From contig JAFSMS010000046.1 of NCBI GenBank assembly GCA_017447815.1, positions 20,589 to 84,588 on the forward strand: DNA of 64,000 bases, read 5' to 3'. Shown here piece after piece: positions 25,395 to 32,574 of the stretch. A program made the translations under genes and the position numbers. The number at the start of each line of letters is the position of its first letter. The stretch's first letter is position 1. Source of the DNA: Bacteroidales bacterium. Lineage in GTDB: Bacteria; Bacteroidota; Bacteroidia; Bacteroidales; UBA932. The notes below the pieces were generated by a model. That model made no database searches. It saw nothing but the letters and a program-made list of their open reading frames with translations, and was not told the origin of the DNA.

Positions 25395-26447
25395 CTAGTC
25401 CACATCAGAATCAGTATAGCTTCCTACATTATCCCAGTCGGTCACGGAGATGTTGATGTTTACGGCTCCGTCATCGGTACCCAGATCCAGTGCGTAAGTA
25501 TACTTTTTGGATGGTGCCCATGCCGTGGTAATGCTTATTTCAGAAGAGTTGGTGGCCACGCCGCCATAAGGCGTATAATTCACCACCATCTTGATATCGG
25601 CCAACTCCGTCCTGCCGGTCATAACCTGCGGCATCACGATGAACGGGCCGTAGGTGGATCCGGTATGCATATCCGTGCCCATTACGCCGCCAATACTGAT
25701 GGTGAAATCGGTGGTCCCGTCACTGGTGTCCGGCTCCCAGTCCGTGGTGGGACCGACACTATTATAGGTTCCCGTTCCCTTCTTATAGATACGTTTAAAG
25801 GTAACGCTGTTCAGCGTCATGCGCTGTTTGGCACTTGCAATGGAGAGGTAAATGGCAGCCAGCGGGTGCCGGAACTGGAGGGGTACAGCAGATTCGGAGT
25901 CATTCGTCTTATTCTTATGCGCCTCGAAAGCATAGATGAACTCCTTCATGGATATAGTTCCGGAAGAGTAGGTCTGATTGTCGGCCACCGGCAGATTACA
26001 GTCGAAAGTGGGCACGCGGTTCGTGTATGAGCCGATGGTTACCCCGGTGTATGTCAACGTCTCCGGCGCATAGGCCAGGAAATTCAGGTAAGAGTCGTCC
26101 GGCGGCCAATAGAAATGGACGATATTTCCTCCTCCGTCGGCAAAGCGCCAATTGCTTACAGCCGCAAAGTAAAAGATATGGGAGTTGAAATATTTGGTGG
26201 TGGTTCCGTCCCAGTATGCATCCGTATGGATGAATGGCCCTTCGCCTTCATGGGTCATTTCTGACCTCAAGCCTGCCGTAGATTCATATAGCACCGCTGC
26301 CCGAGTCTCCTCTGCATCCATTACGCTTATCCCGATCTCCGGCTTCGTCGGCACTACCTCCGCCGGCTCCTTGTTGCAGGAAACCAATCCCGCCGCCAGC
26401 AGCGCTGCCAGCAGGAGGAATTGCCTATATATGAACTTCCGTTTCAT
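25395..26447 (-). CDS. Fimbrillin family lipoprotein
   Basis: 350 residues with a signal ending LVSC (C24), an ETRAAV cleavage-like site, YLNFLAYAPE and LQFRHPLAAIYLSI, and the closing INISVTDWDNVGSYT seen at the end of many fimbrillins. The start codon lies against a hairpin formed by TCTCTGTGTC/GACACAGAGA (26447-26493), so its translation or the readthrough into it may be controlled. It is the first fimbrial gene after the toxin-antitoxin interruption. Confidence 0.83.
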   Translation of the reverse strand: MKRKFIYRQFLLLAALLAAGLVSCNKEPAEVVPTKPEIGISVMDAEETRAAVLYESTAGLRSEMTHEGEGPFIHTDAYWDGTTTKYFNSHIFYFAAVSNWRFADGGGNIVHFYWPPDDSYLNFLAYAPETLTYTGVTIGSYTNRVPTFDCNLPVADNQTYSSGTISMKEFIYAFEAHKNKTNDSESAVPLQFRHPLAAIYLSIASAKQRMTLNSVTFKRIYKKGTGTYNSVGPTTDWEPDTSDGTTDFTISIGGVMGTDMHTGSTYGPFIVMPQVMTGRTELADIKMVVNYTPYGGVATNSSEISITTAWAPSKKYTYALDLGTDDGAVNINISVTDWDNVGSYTDSDVD

Positions 26448-26493
26448 CTCTGTGTCTTTATGCCCCGTTCAAGGCATCATACTGACACAGAGA
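26447..26493. repeat. Hairpin at the start of the downstream fimbrillin gene
   Basis: Arms TCTCTGTGTC (26447-26456) and GACACAGAGA (26484-26493) are exact reverse complements, with an inner ATGCC/GGCAT stem (26460-26464, 26473-26477). In the minus-strand RNA the closing arm ends at the A of the fimbrillin start codon. Confidence 0.65.
26478..26493 (+). repeat. 16-bp inverted repeat, left copy, flanking the toxin-antitoxin pair
   Basis: CATACTGACACAGAGA, the exact reverse complement of 27092-27107. The two copies enclose 598 bases holding the toxin, the antitoxin and their promoter. Confidence 0.75.
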
Positions 26494-26503
26494 TATTTAG
26501 ACC

Positions 26504-26797
26504 TTATTTCATATTTTGGGCATGGCAGGCGTCCGTGACTACAATGGTATCATCCTCTATCTTATAGGCATAGTACCATTTGTCGGTGTTAGCCATATAA
26601 TACCCTTCCCAACGAGCCAGTGTGGGTTTGCGTCGCTGCAGTGTCTTTTCTATTTCGTATATGGAAAAGAAGGCGTTGCGGATATCCCGCTCCATATCTT
26701 CATAGGAGTAGGCATGCTGGTATTTGCGGGCAACGTTAACGTAAAAAGACCGGATTTTCTGAAAAGCCCGGGGTTTGACAATATATTTGTACGCCAC
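26504..26797 (-). CDS. RelE/ParE family toxin
   Basis: 97 residues. The opening YKYIVKPRAFQKIRSFYVNVA is a RelE/ParE helical hairpin, and the C-terminal strands (GYYMANTDKWYYAYKIEDDTIVVTDACHAQNM) complete the fold. The typical target is ribosome-bound mRNA (RelE) or gyrase (ParE); which applies here cannot be decided. The start shares one base with the antitoxin stop. It interrupts the fimbrial operon on the same strand, so it is either carried along by, or isolated from, fimbrial transcription. Confidence 0.8.
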   Translation of the reverse strand: MAYKYIVKPRAFQKIRSFYVNVARKYQHAYSYEDMERDIRNAFFSIYEIEKTLQRRKPTLARWEGYYMANTDKWYYAYKIEDDTIVVTDACHAQNMK

Positions 26798-27027
26798 TAT
26801 TCTCTACCGTAAATGCCTTTAACCTCTTTGCAAACCATCTCATACGCTTCTTCCACCGTGAGGTCTTTCTCTACGGCAGGCATGTCCTGGGCTAGCTGGC
26901 CGAGTATCATCTCAATTTGAGACTGCATCCAGCTGCCGATTTCCTCATTGTCTGCAAATGCCGGGCGTACCCGCTCCAGCAAGGCATCGTCGATTGTAAT
27001 TTTGTACGTACACATATCCGTCTTCAC
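26797..27027 (-). CDS. Antitoxin partner of the RelE/ParE toxin
   Basis: 76 residues. A short N-terminal region (CTYKITIDDALLERVRPAF) resembling a ribbon-helix-helix DNA-binding element is followed by an acidic helical tail (LTVEEAYEMVCKEVKGIYG) that would wrap the toxin. The position upstream of the toxin with coupled translation fits a type II antitoxin. The ATG at 27027 gives a leader of about 13 bases from the predicted start; a second ATG at 27015 is possible. Confidence 0.72.
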   Translation of the reverse strand: MKTDMCTYKITIDDALLERVRPAFADNEEIGSWMQSQIEMILGQLAQDMPAVEKDLTVEEAYEMVCKEVKGIYGRE

Positions 27028-27043
27028 ATTTTTAGTTCTGCTT

Positions 27044-27076
27044 CAAAGGTACATATTATTTCCCTATTCCGCCAAA
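27044..27076 (-). promoter_or_regulatory. Promoter of the toxin-antitoxin pair
   Basis: On the minus strand TTTG (27073-27076) and TACCTTTG (27044-27051) are 21 bases apart. The pair therefore has its own promoter inside the fimbrial cluster. Confidence 0.6.
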
Positions 27077-27091
27077 CTTTTGGCCGATTTT

Positions 27092-27107
27092 TCTCTGTGT
27101 CAGTATG
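27092..27107 (-). repeat. 16-bp inverted repeat, right copy, flanking the toxin-antitoxin pair
   Basis: TCTCTGTGTCAGTATG, exact reverse complement of 26478-26493. A third, 14-of-16 match in the same orientation as this copy lies at 26447-26462 over the fimbrillin start. Confidence 0.75.
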
Positions 27108-27116
27108 TCAAAGAAC

Positions 27117-27137
27117 GGGTGGTTTTGGTACCCACCC
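27117..27137 (-). terminator. Possible weak terminator after the first fimbrillin gene
   Basis: GGGTGG (27117-27122) and CCACCC (27132-27137) form a short GC stem 40 bases past the fimbrillin stop on the minus strand. Only a weak U-tract follows, so it may attenuate rather than stop transcription. Confidence 0.35.
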
Positions 27138-27177
27138 AAGCGGTCAGGCCGGGGTGGATGAAAAGAGTCGGTAAGGA

Positions 27178-28170
27178 CTAGAAGATCGGAACAGGGGTAG
27201 CACTCTGATCTGCCCAGTCGGTAACAGTGGGAGCAATTTCAATCTCGTGGAGATGGAAGACGATGTTGTAGATGTAGTGCTTAGCCTGATCTACGTTTGC
27301 AGCAGCAGCCGTTGCAGGGATATACGTGTAGTCGTACGTTTTTCCATCCAGCGTATAGTTGAGAGTGAAGCTGGTGAAGTCAGCAGTAGCAGCATTGTCA
27401 TCAGGAACGATCATAAGGCCAGCGCCAACCGAAACAGCATCACCAAAAGCAATAGCTGCAGGGGTCCAGCTGGGGACTGCAACATTCTGTGCATCGCCAA
27501 GAGCAGTCCAAGCACCAGCCACGCTCTGAGAAGAAGAGGCGTTGTAGTTGGTGTGGGTTACAGTGAAAGTACCGTTGTACTTGGCACCATTGAGGGTGAT
27601 GGAGTTGAGGGTCACCTTTCCACCGGAAGCAGCATCATAAGCGTTAGCAGTGAAAGTAATCCAGGCCTGAGCGTGCTTGAAATTCATAGGAACATTTGCC
27701 GGGAAGGCCAAGTTGTTGCCAGTCTGAGTTACCTCACCATTACCAATAGCATACATCAGATCATTCTGGGTGGTCTTGTTGTCAGCCATGACAAGCGTCA
27801 CACCGCTGGCGGCCTTGTCCGCACCTGCCAGATCCCAGGTTGCAGAACCTGCAGTAAGGTTGGCATAAGCCAGGAAGTTGATGTAAGTAGCGGAAAGAGG
27901 CCAGTACTTGCCACCCTTCCAAGTGGTTTCACTCTTAGTAAAGGCAGTAGCGGTGAAGAAATCGCGGCTGTTGGTAACATCCCAAGCAGCAACCTGCATA
28001 TCTACATTAGGGAACGTGGTTCCGTCCACAGCAGCACGTGTGGCGGGCGTGGTAATGGCCTGGAAGGCGATCTCATGGCTCTCAGGTGCGCCGACATACT
28101 TGTCAGACACCTTGGCGCAACTCACGAGCGCGAGGGCTGCGACAGAGAAAAGAATTAAAGATTTTTTCAT
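27178..28170 (-). CDS. Fimbrillin family lipoprotein (candidate major fimbrial subunit)
   Basis: 330 residues from ATG 28170: MKKSLILFSVAALALVSC gives a standard lipobox; a longer frame to 28236 lacks a signal peptide. ATTRAAV-like cleavage site (TPATRAAVDG), YINFLAYANL, MNFKHAQAWITF and the closing EIAPTVTDW are typical of FimA/Mfa1-type pilins. It is the first fimbrillin after the DUF3575-DUF5119 pair and is followed by a hairpin, so it may be made in excess over the downstream accessory pilins. Surface polymer subunit is the expected role. Confidence 0.85.
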   Translation of the reverse strand: MKKSLILFSVAALALVSCAKVSDKYVGAPESHEIAFQAITTPATRAAVDGTTFPNVDMQVAAWDVTNSRDFFTATAFTKSETTWKGGKYWPLSATYINFLAYANLTAGSATWDLAGADKAASGVTLVMADNKTTQNDLMYAIGNGEVTQTGNNLAFPANVPMNFKHAQAWITFTANAYDAASGGKVTLNSITLNGAKYNGTFTVTHTNYNASSSQSVAGAWTALGDAQNVAVPSWTPAAIAFGDAVSVGAGLMIVPDDNAATADFTSFTLNYTLDGKTYDYTYIPATAAAANVDQAKHYIYNIVFHLHEIEIAPTVTDWADQSATPVPIF

Positions 28171-28235
28171 AACGTTAAGAAATAAAATTTGAGTTAGTAA
28201 ATTGTTTTCTATAATGATGCTAAGTTCATTATTCA

Positions 28236-29228
28236 TTATCCGATGGGAACGTCCACGTTCTCTTCATCCCACTGGTCCACCGTAGGGGCTATACCACCCG
28301 CATTGCTCTCCGGCTCAGGAATATCCACCTCCTCTTCAATCACGATATGGTGCTCGTGGTCGGGGTCGTTGTCGAACTGGTCGGTGATGTCGGTGGTAAT
28401 CACGTACTCGTTGCCTCCGGTGTCCCTCACGAGGATATGCAGGAGGGATTCGCTGGTACCGGGGAGCTTCCCGAAGGTGTTGAAGACCGTGTACAGGCAG
28501 CCTTTCTTCTTATCGACTCCCACCGGGAAGTAGATGGTGGCGGGGGTGGTGTTTACCTCGCCCCGGCCGAAGAACGAGCTCTGGGCCTGGTTGGTGATGA
28601 ATGCCTCGGCGCTCTCGATGTACTCGGCCCCGATGACCGAGTGTACCTCGAAGGTGTACGTCTCCACGATGGTCCTTACCTGCGAGGAGATGGTGATGGT
28701 CTGGCTCACTCCGGTGAACTCGGGAATCTCAACCTCCTGCACCGTCACCAGAAGGTGGTCGGGGGCGTAGATGATGGGCTCATTCAGTTCATCGGCCTTA
28801 GTGTTGTTCTTGTAGAACTTCTCCAGCGAATGCATCTTGGAGGCCGTGATGTCAGATGTAAAGGCCTCGATGGTGTTGAGGTTGTTCTCGCCCCTTATCT
28901 GCACATACTCTGTACCGAAGGAGTAGATGAGCATGATGTACCGTCCCGGGCCGATGGAGAGCTGTCCGCCCTCCGGCCCCACGAACTGGGTGTACTGGAT
29001 ATCGCCGTTCGAAGGAGAGAAGAAATTGGTCTTCAGGTACTCCGGAATCTTGATGGAGGCGGCCTCCAGCTCGATGTCCACGTCCACGTCGAGGTCCAGT
29101 TCGAGCTCGAGGTCAAGGTCCAACTGGAGCTCAAGTTCAAGCTTTGTCTCCTTGTTATACAGCGGCATGCGCTTGCAGGAGGGCAGGAGCATGACAAGGA
29201 GGGCGGCTATGAGAACGGTCTTTCTCAT
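28236..29228 (-). CDS. DUF5119-like fimbrial lipoprotein with acidic dipeptide repeat
   Basis: 330 residues with a lipoprotein signal ending LPSC (C18). Residues about 29-55 alternate leucine/valine/isoleucine with glutamate/aspartate (LELELQLDLDLELELDLDVD), a run of about 13 dipeptides. The rest forms a beta-rich domain (IGPGRYIMLIYSFGTEYVQIRG) as in the DUF5119 proteins often encoded beside fimbrillins, possibly anchor or assembly components like Mfa2. The start overlaps the DUF3575 stop by four bases. The family label is less sure than the link to the fimbrial locus. Confidence 0.65.
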   Translation of the reverse strand: MRKTVLIAALLVMLLPSCKRMPLYNKETKLELELQLDLDLELELDLDVDVDIELEAASIKIPEYLKTNFFSPSNGDIQYTQFVGPEGGQLSIGPGRYIMLIYSFGTEYVQIRGENNLNTIEAFTSDITASKMHSLEKFYKNNTKADELNEPIIYAPDHLLVTVQEVEIPEFTGVSQTITISSQVRTIVETYTFEVHSVIGAEYIESAEAFITNQAQSSFFGRGEVNTTPATIYFPVGVDKKKGCLYTVFNTFGKLPGTSESLLHILVRDTGGNEYVITTDITDQFDNDPDHEHHIVIEEEVDIPEPESNAGGIAPTVDQWDEENVDVPIG

Positions 29229-29908
29229 TTGTCACCTCCTTTCCTTGTGAAGTAAATGGGCAGCACCAGGGACACCGTTGCCTTCACCGGGCCGAAGTAT
29301 CGGATGTCCTTGGCCATGTCCTTTTCCTTGTATCCCTTGCCGCCGGCCGCATAGACCTCATATTCTCTTGCGAGTGAATAGAAGTATCCGATACCCAGGC
29401 AGAACTCCAGGTGCAGCCTGTTCTTGAATATGGGCATGGCGTACAGGTAGTCCACACCCGCGGTGGCGAACTCTCCCTGCAGGCCTTTGAAATTAAGCTC
29501 TAAGTCATAGTAACCCGCCATGGCGAAAAGGCCCACGGAATGCCCCAGCAGGCGCCTTTCGCGGCTGCGTTTCCCAAACCAGTACCGGCCCTCGATGTTC
29601 AGCGCAATGGCTTCCACGCACCAGCCGGAATAGTCCACGCCCTCGCCGTGCTTCGGACGCCAGAGCCACGGGTAGTACCAGTCGGCCCCTATGGACCAGC
29701 GGTCTCCCAGCGGCACCTCTACGCCCACATTCAGCGCCGGCAGCAACAGGTTGGTGCGAAGGGCAAAGGGCCAGAACCGCTCACGGACAGGCTCCTGTAC
29801 CTGCTCCTGAGCAGGTTCCTGTACAGACTCATGGGGCTGCGCAACCACCCTGAAAGGCTGGAGGAACAACAGCAAAAACAGCAAAATATATAGGATCCAG
29901 TTTCTCAA
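29225..29908 (-). CDS. DUF3575 outer-membrane beta-barrel-like protein
   Basis: 227 residues if translation begins at TTG 29908, which gives a compact signal peptide (RNWILYILLFLLLFLQPF, then RVVAQ). A second TTG at 29956 lies inside the inversion-site repeat and would add 16 residues; no ATG is available. The DUF3575 pattern is clear: FALRTNLLLPALNVGVEVPL, WYYPWLWRP, GRYWFGKR and a repeated beta-strand body. DUF3575 proteins accompany Bacteroidales fimbrial genes and probably lie in the outer membrane. It is the first gene of the fimbrial operon and sits right next to the invertible segment. No minus-strand promoter is seen in the 85 bases upstream. Confidence 0.8.
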   Translation of the reverse strand: MRNWILYILLFLLLFLQPFRVVAQPHESVQEPAQEQVQEPVRERFWPFALRTNLLLPALNVGVEVPLGDRWSIGADWYYPWLWRPKHGEGVDYSGWCVEAIALNIEGRYWFGKRSRERRLLGHSVGLFAMAGYYDLELNFKGLQGEFATAGVDYLYAMPIFKNRLHLEFCLGIGYFYSLAREYEVYAAGGKGYKEKDMAKDIRYFGPVKATVSLVLPIYFTRKGGDK

Positions 29909-29920
29909 AAAAATTGGCCT

Positions 29921-29974
29921 AATTAGTTTCAGTTTGGAGTGATTGTTTACGTACAACTAAAACCGAAACTAATT
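29921..29974. repeat. Inverted repeat spanning the left inversion site
   Basis: AATTAGTTTCAGTTT (29921-29935) and its reverse complement with one mismatch (29960-29974) bracket the crossover repeat. They could bind the recombinase or fold into a hairpin in any readthrough RNA coming from the recombinase gene. Confidence 0.55.
29945..29964 (+). repeat. Inversion-site repeat, left copy
   Basis: GTTTACGTACAACTAAAACC; pairs with 31511-31530 (reverse complement, 19 of 20 identical). The flanks outside the 20 bases do not match, so the repeat has sharp borders, as expected for a site-specific recombination site. Confidence 0.8.
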
Positions 29975-30040
29975 ATCAACCATATACGCACGTTTGCGCG
30001 CGCGCATCACGCAGTTTTTACGCGTAGATTTCAATCGCCA

Positions 30041-31288
30041 TCACTTCTCCCAGGCTGCGGACATTTTCCGCATGGCCTGGGCCGATACCTCGCTGGCGAT
30101 GTCGATGTACGGCCGCATGGCCATGTAATCCGAGTGCCCTGTCCACTTCATCACCACCTGGGGCGGTATGCCCTGAGACAGGGCAAAACAGATGAACGTC
30201 CGGCGGGCGGCATGAGTCCCCATCAGCGCGTACTTCGGGTACACCTTTTCGTACCGGACTCCGCTCCGGTAGAACACTTTCACGATGGGTTCATTGATTC
30301 CGCACAATTCACACAAGACCTTCAGATTCCGGTTCATCTGCTGGCAGGAGATCACCGGCAGCACACGGTCGCCCGGCAGAGAGGCATACTTCTTCAGTAT
30401 TTCCCGGGCCTTCGAGCACAGGTCGATGGGCAGCCGGTCGTGCGTTTTCTTCGACGTCACGTAGAGCATGGTGGGCGTCACGTCGTCCCGCCGCAGTTGC
30501 GCCATGTCCGAGTATCGGAGCGACGTGAAAGCACAGAAGCAGAAAAGGTCCCGCACCTTCTCCAGGGTCACCGCCCCCTTCACCCGCGGGATATTATAAT
30601 AATATAAGGTAAGGAGCTCGCGCTTGGTGAGGAAAATCACCGGCTTGGACACAAGCTTGTATTTGGGCCGATAATGCAGTACCGCCATCTCCCGCATATA
30701 CCCTTTATGGAGCGCCCACGCCAGGAACCACCGCAGTTGCTGATACGTCTTGCGGACGCTCGATTCCTCCATTCCGGCCGATTCCCGAAGATACCGCAGC
30801 CAGGCTTCCAGTCCCCGCTCGTCGAAATAGTCGCACTCCTGCCCAGGGCAGAAGCGCTGAAGATGCCGCCGTAGCCCCAGCAACGCGGTCACGGTTGCTT
30901 CCGACCACAGCGCCACCACCCGCTGCTCGTCGATGAACTCGTCCATCCGGGCGATGATTCCCACTGGTCCATGGGCCGATGTCGTTTTCCCCGCCAGCAA
31001 TGCCTTCACCTGTCGGCGGATTTCCTCCACTTGAGGACTTCGGCCCCTGAGCCGGTTCTCCCAAGCCAGCATCCCCTCGCGCACCGTTTCCATCCGGCGC
31101 AAAATTTCCTCCCCGCTCATCCCCGTCGCATTCACATAACGGGCCGATACTCCCTTTTCCCACTCCACCCGGTCCAGGCAGCATCCCAGCGTGGAGCAGA
31201 ATCGGCTGCCGTTGAGGGAGACGGTCATTCGAATTGCGTACTCTCCGTGCCGATTGCAACGCGAGTCAAGAAAAAAGCAGATTGACAT
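30041..31288 (-). CDS. Tyrosine site-specific recombinase (invertase of the fimbrial switch)
   Basis: 415 residues with an arm-type N-terminus, a SAM-like core-binding domain (about 105-205) and a catalytic domain with the full tyrosine-recombinase set: R258 (TSLRYSD), K280/281, H359 and R362 (THAARRTF), H385 (WTGHSDY) and nucleophile Y394 (PYIDI). Bacteroidota use such enzymes both for transposon integration and for local DNA inversion. Here the gene lies entirely between the two copies of a 20-bp inverted repeat, next to a fimbrial operon, with no other mobile-element genes; a role as the invertase of that segment is inferred. Its own promoter is not obvious; TAATTTTA at 31344-31351 is a near match. 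Confidence 0.9.
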   Translation of the reverse strand: MSICFFLDSRCNRHGEYAIRMTVSLNGSRFCSTLGCCLDRVEWEKGVSARYVNATGMSGEEILRRMETVREGMLAWENRLRGRSPQVEEIRRQVKALLAGKTTSAHGPVGIIARMDEFIDEQRVVALWSEATVTALLGLRRHLQRFCPGQECDYFDERGLEAWLRYLRESAGMEESSVRKTYQQLRWFLAWALHKGYMREMAVLHYRPKYKLVSKPVIFLTKRELLTLYYYNIPRVKGAVTLEKVRDLFCFCAFTSLRYSDMAQLRRDDVTPTMLYVTSKKTHDRLPIDLCSKAREILKKYASLPGDRVLPVISCQQMNRNLKVLCELCGINEPIVKVFYRSGVRYEKVYPKYALMGTHAARRTFICFALSQGIPPQVVMKWTGHSDYMAMRPYIDIASEVSAQAMRKMSAAWEK

Positions 31289-31448
31289 AGTAATTCATGT
31301 CTAAGTTCAAAAATCCATCCGTGGCAGTTGCACATCCATTGTATAAAATTACGAAATCGGCACCAAAAAAGAAACAGGAAAAACACGGACACAATGAAAG
31401 AGGACAGGTGACATTAAGAATGTAATGGAAAAAAATATATTAAACCCC

Positions 31449-31480
31449 TTTGCATTTTAAATATGTTATTCATATATTTG
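31449..31480 (+). promoter_or_regulatory. Outward-facing promoter inside the invertible segment
   Basis: TTTG (31449-31452), a 20-base spacer, and TATATTTG (31473-31480) form a perfect Bacteroidota promoter. It points right, toward the inversion repeat 31 bases away, and in this orientation leads only into the 3' side of ribF. After inversion it would face the DUF3575 gene. Confidence 0.75.
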
Positions 31481-31510
31481 CAGTTAATAATTGGAGCACG
31501 AGAACGCGCA

Positions 31511-31530
31511 GGTTCTAGTTGTACGTAAAC
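31511..31530 (-). repeat. Inversion-site repeat, right copy
   Basis: GGTTCTAGTTGTACGTAAAC, reverse complement of 29945-29964 with one mismatch (G for A). The pair delimits a 1,586-base segment. Confidence 0.8.
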
Positions 31531-31616
31531 TGTGGCAGTGTCTTATGAATAATCAAGCCACAAATTTCGTACAGTTTTATACTAAATATTAGAACAAAAC
31601 AACCCTCTATATTAAA

Positions 31617-31649
31617 AATTTTCTTGACCCCGGCGGAATCAAGAAAATT
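31617..31649. terminator. Hairpin beyond the switch, possible end of the OFF-state transcript
   Basis: AATTTTCTTGA (31617-31627) and its exact reverse complement (31639-31649) enclose an 11-base GC-rich loop. Ahead of it a 15-codon frame (31545-31592) is the only reading frame the outward promoter would meet. The region 31289-31695 otherwise holds only the promoter and repeat described here. Confidence 0.45.
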
Positions 31650-31695
31650 ATCTATAATATTAACTTTCGATTTATTTACAAGACTCTGCCAGCAG

Positions 31696-32574
31696 TCACA
31701 GCAACGGCAAACTGACTGCATCGCGGTCCTTTTCGAGCTGCAAGCGAAGGGCTTCCAGCGAAGCGAACTTTCGCTCGTCCCGAATACGGCGCACAAAACG
31801 CAGCTTCAGCGGCAGCCCGTAGATATCCTCATCAAAGTCCAGGATATGCGTCTCGATAGTACGAGTCGTCCCACCCACCGTAGGGCGCGTGCCGATATTG
31901 CACATCCCCTTATAGGTTTCTCCCAGCACCTCCACCTCAACGGAATAAACCCCATTGAGCGGCACCAGCTTCAGCGGCTCATACAACTGCATATTGGCCG
32001 TAGGAAACCCGATGGTCCTTCCCATCTTGTTCCCGGCCACCACCACACCATACAGCCCATACTGATACCCCAGCATTCCATTAGCCCTTTCCACATCCCC
32101 CGCCTCCAGCGCTTTCCTAATCTTGGTGGAGGAAATGGGAGATTCTTCACTTCGTTCAGAATGACAGGGATCCACCGCCATAACAGGTGTGGAAGATATC
32201 TCCCGTGCCGTCAACTTGTCCGCTCCAATCCGGTTGTCATAGCCCATGACTACGAGCGAGGCGCCGAACTTCTCCCGAAGCAGTTCCAGATACTCCCGGG
32301 CCGTCAGCGCAGCAAACTCCCGGGTGAAGGGAATCACCTCCACGCGGTCGATCCCGGCCTCCCGGAGCAGGCGCTCTTTCTCCTGCAGGGATGTCAGGAG
32401 CCTGAAATCCCGCGCATCCTGCTGCAAAACCGTCCTGGGATGCGGCCAAAACGTAACCACAATGGCCTCCTCCCCCCTTTCCCGGGCAGAGGAGACCACC
32501 GTGTCAAGCACATGACGGTGCCCCAGATGGACACCGTCGAAAAAACCTGTAGTAACTACAGCCACTTTACACAC
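31696..32574 (-). CDS. ribF: Bifunctional riboflavin kinase / FAD synthetase
   Basis: 292 residues from GTG 32574. The N-terminal FAD synthetase has GFFDGVHLGH (nucleotidyl-transferase HxGH type) and the ISSTKIRKALEAG motif; the C-terminal riboflavin kinase has GRTIGFPTANM and NGVYSV. It makes FMN and then FAD. A segment CHSERSEESP sits just before ISSTKIR and comes from a dispersed repeat (32140-32166) inserted in frame. The start lies 19 bases inside the end of the glycogen fusion gene, so ribF is the tail of that operon. Its stop faces the fimbrial switch. Confidence 0.95.
   Translation of the reverse strand: MCKVAVVTTGFFDGVHLGHRHVLDTVVSSARERGEEAIVVTFWPHPRTVLQQDARDFRLLTSLQEKERLLREAGIDRVEVIPFTREFAALTAREYLELLREKFGASLVVMGYDNRIGADKLTAREISSTPVMAVDPCHSERSEESPISSTKIRKALEAGDVERANGMLGYQYGLYGVVVAGNKMGRTIGFPTANMQLYEPLKLVPLNGVYSVEVEVLGETYKGMCNIGTRPTVGGTTRTIETHILDFDEDIYGLPLKLRFVRRIRDERKFASLEALRLQLEKDRDAVSLPLL
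32140..32166 (+). repeat. 27-bp dispersed repeat, copy B (in ribF)
   Basis: Same repeat as copy A with two substitutions (CACTTCGTT for CGCTTCGCT). It encodes CHSERSEES within the FAD synthetase domain. Confidence 0.8.

Noticed and set aside
30041-31288. Recombinase as the integrase of a conjugative transposon
   Set aside because: No mobilisation, excision or transfer genes lie nearby and the gene is enclosed by an inverted, not direct, repeat; local inversion fits better.
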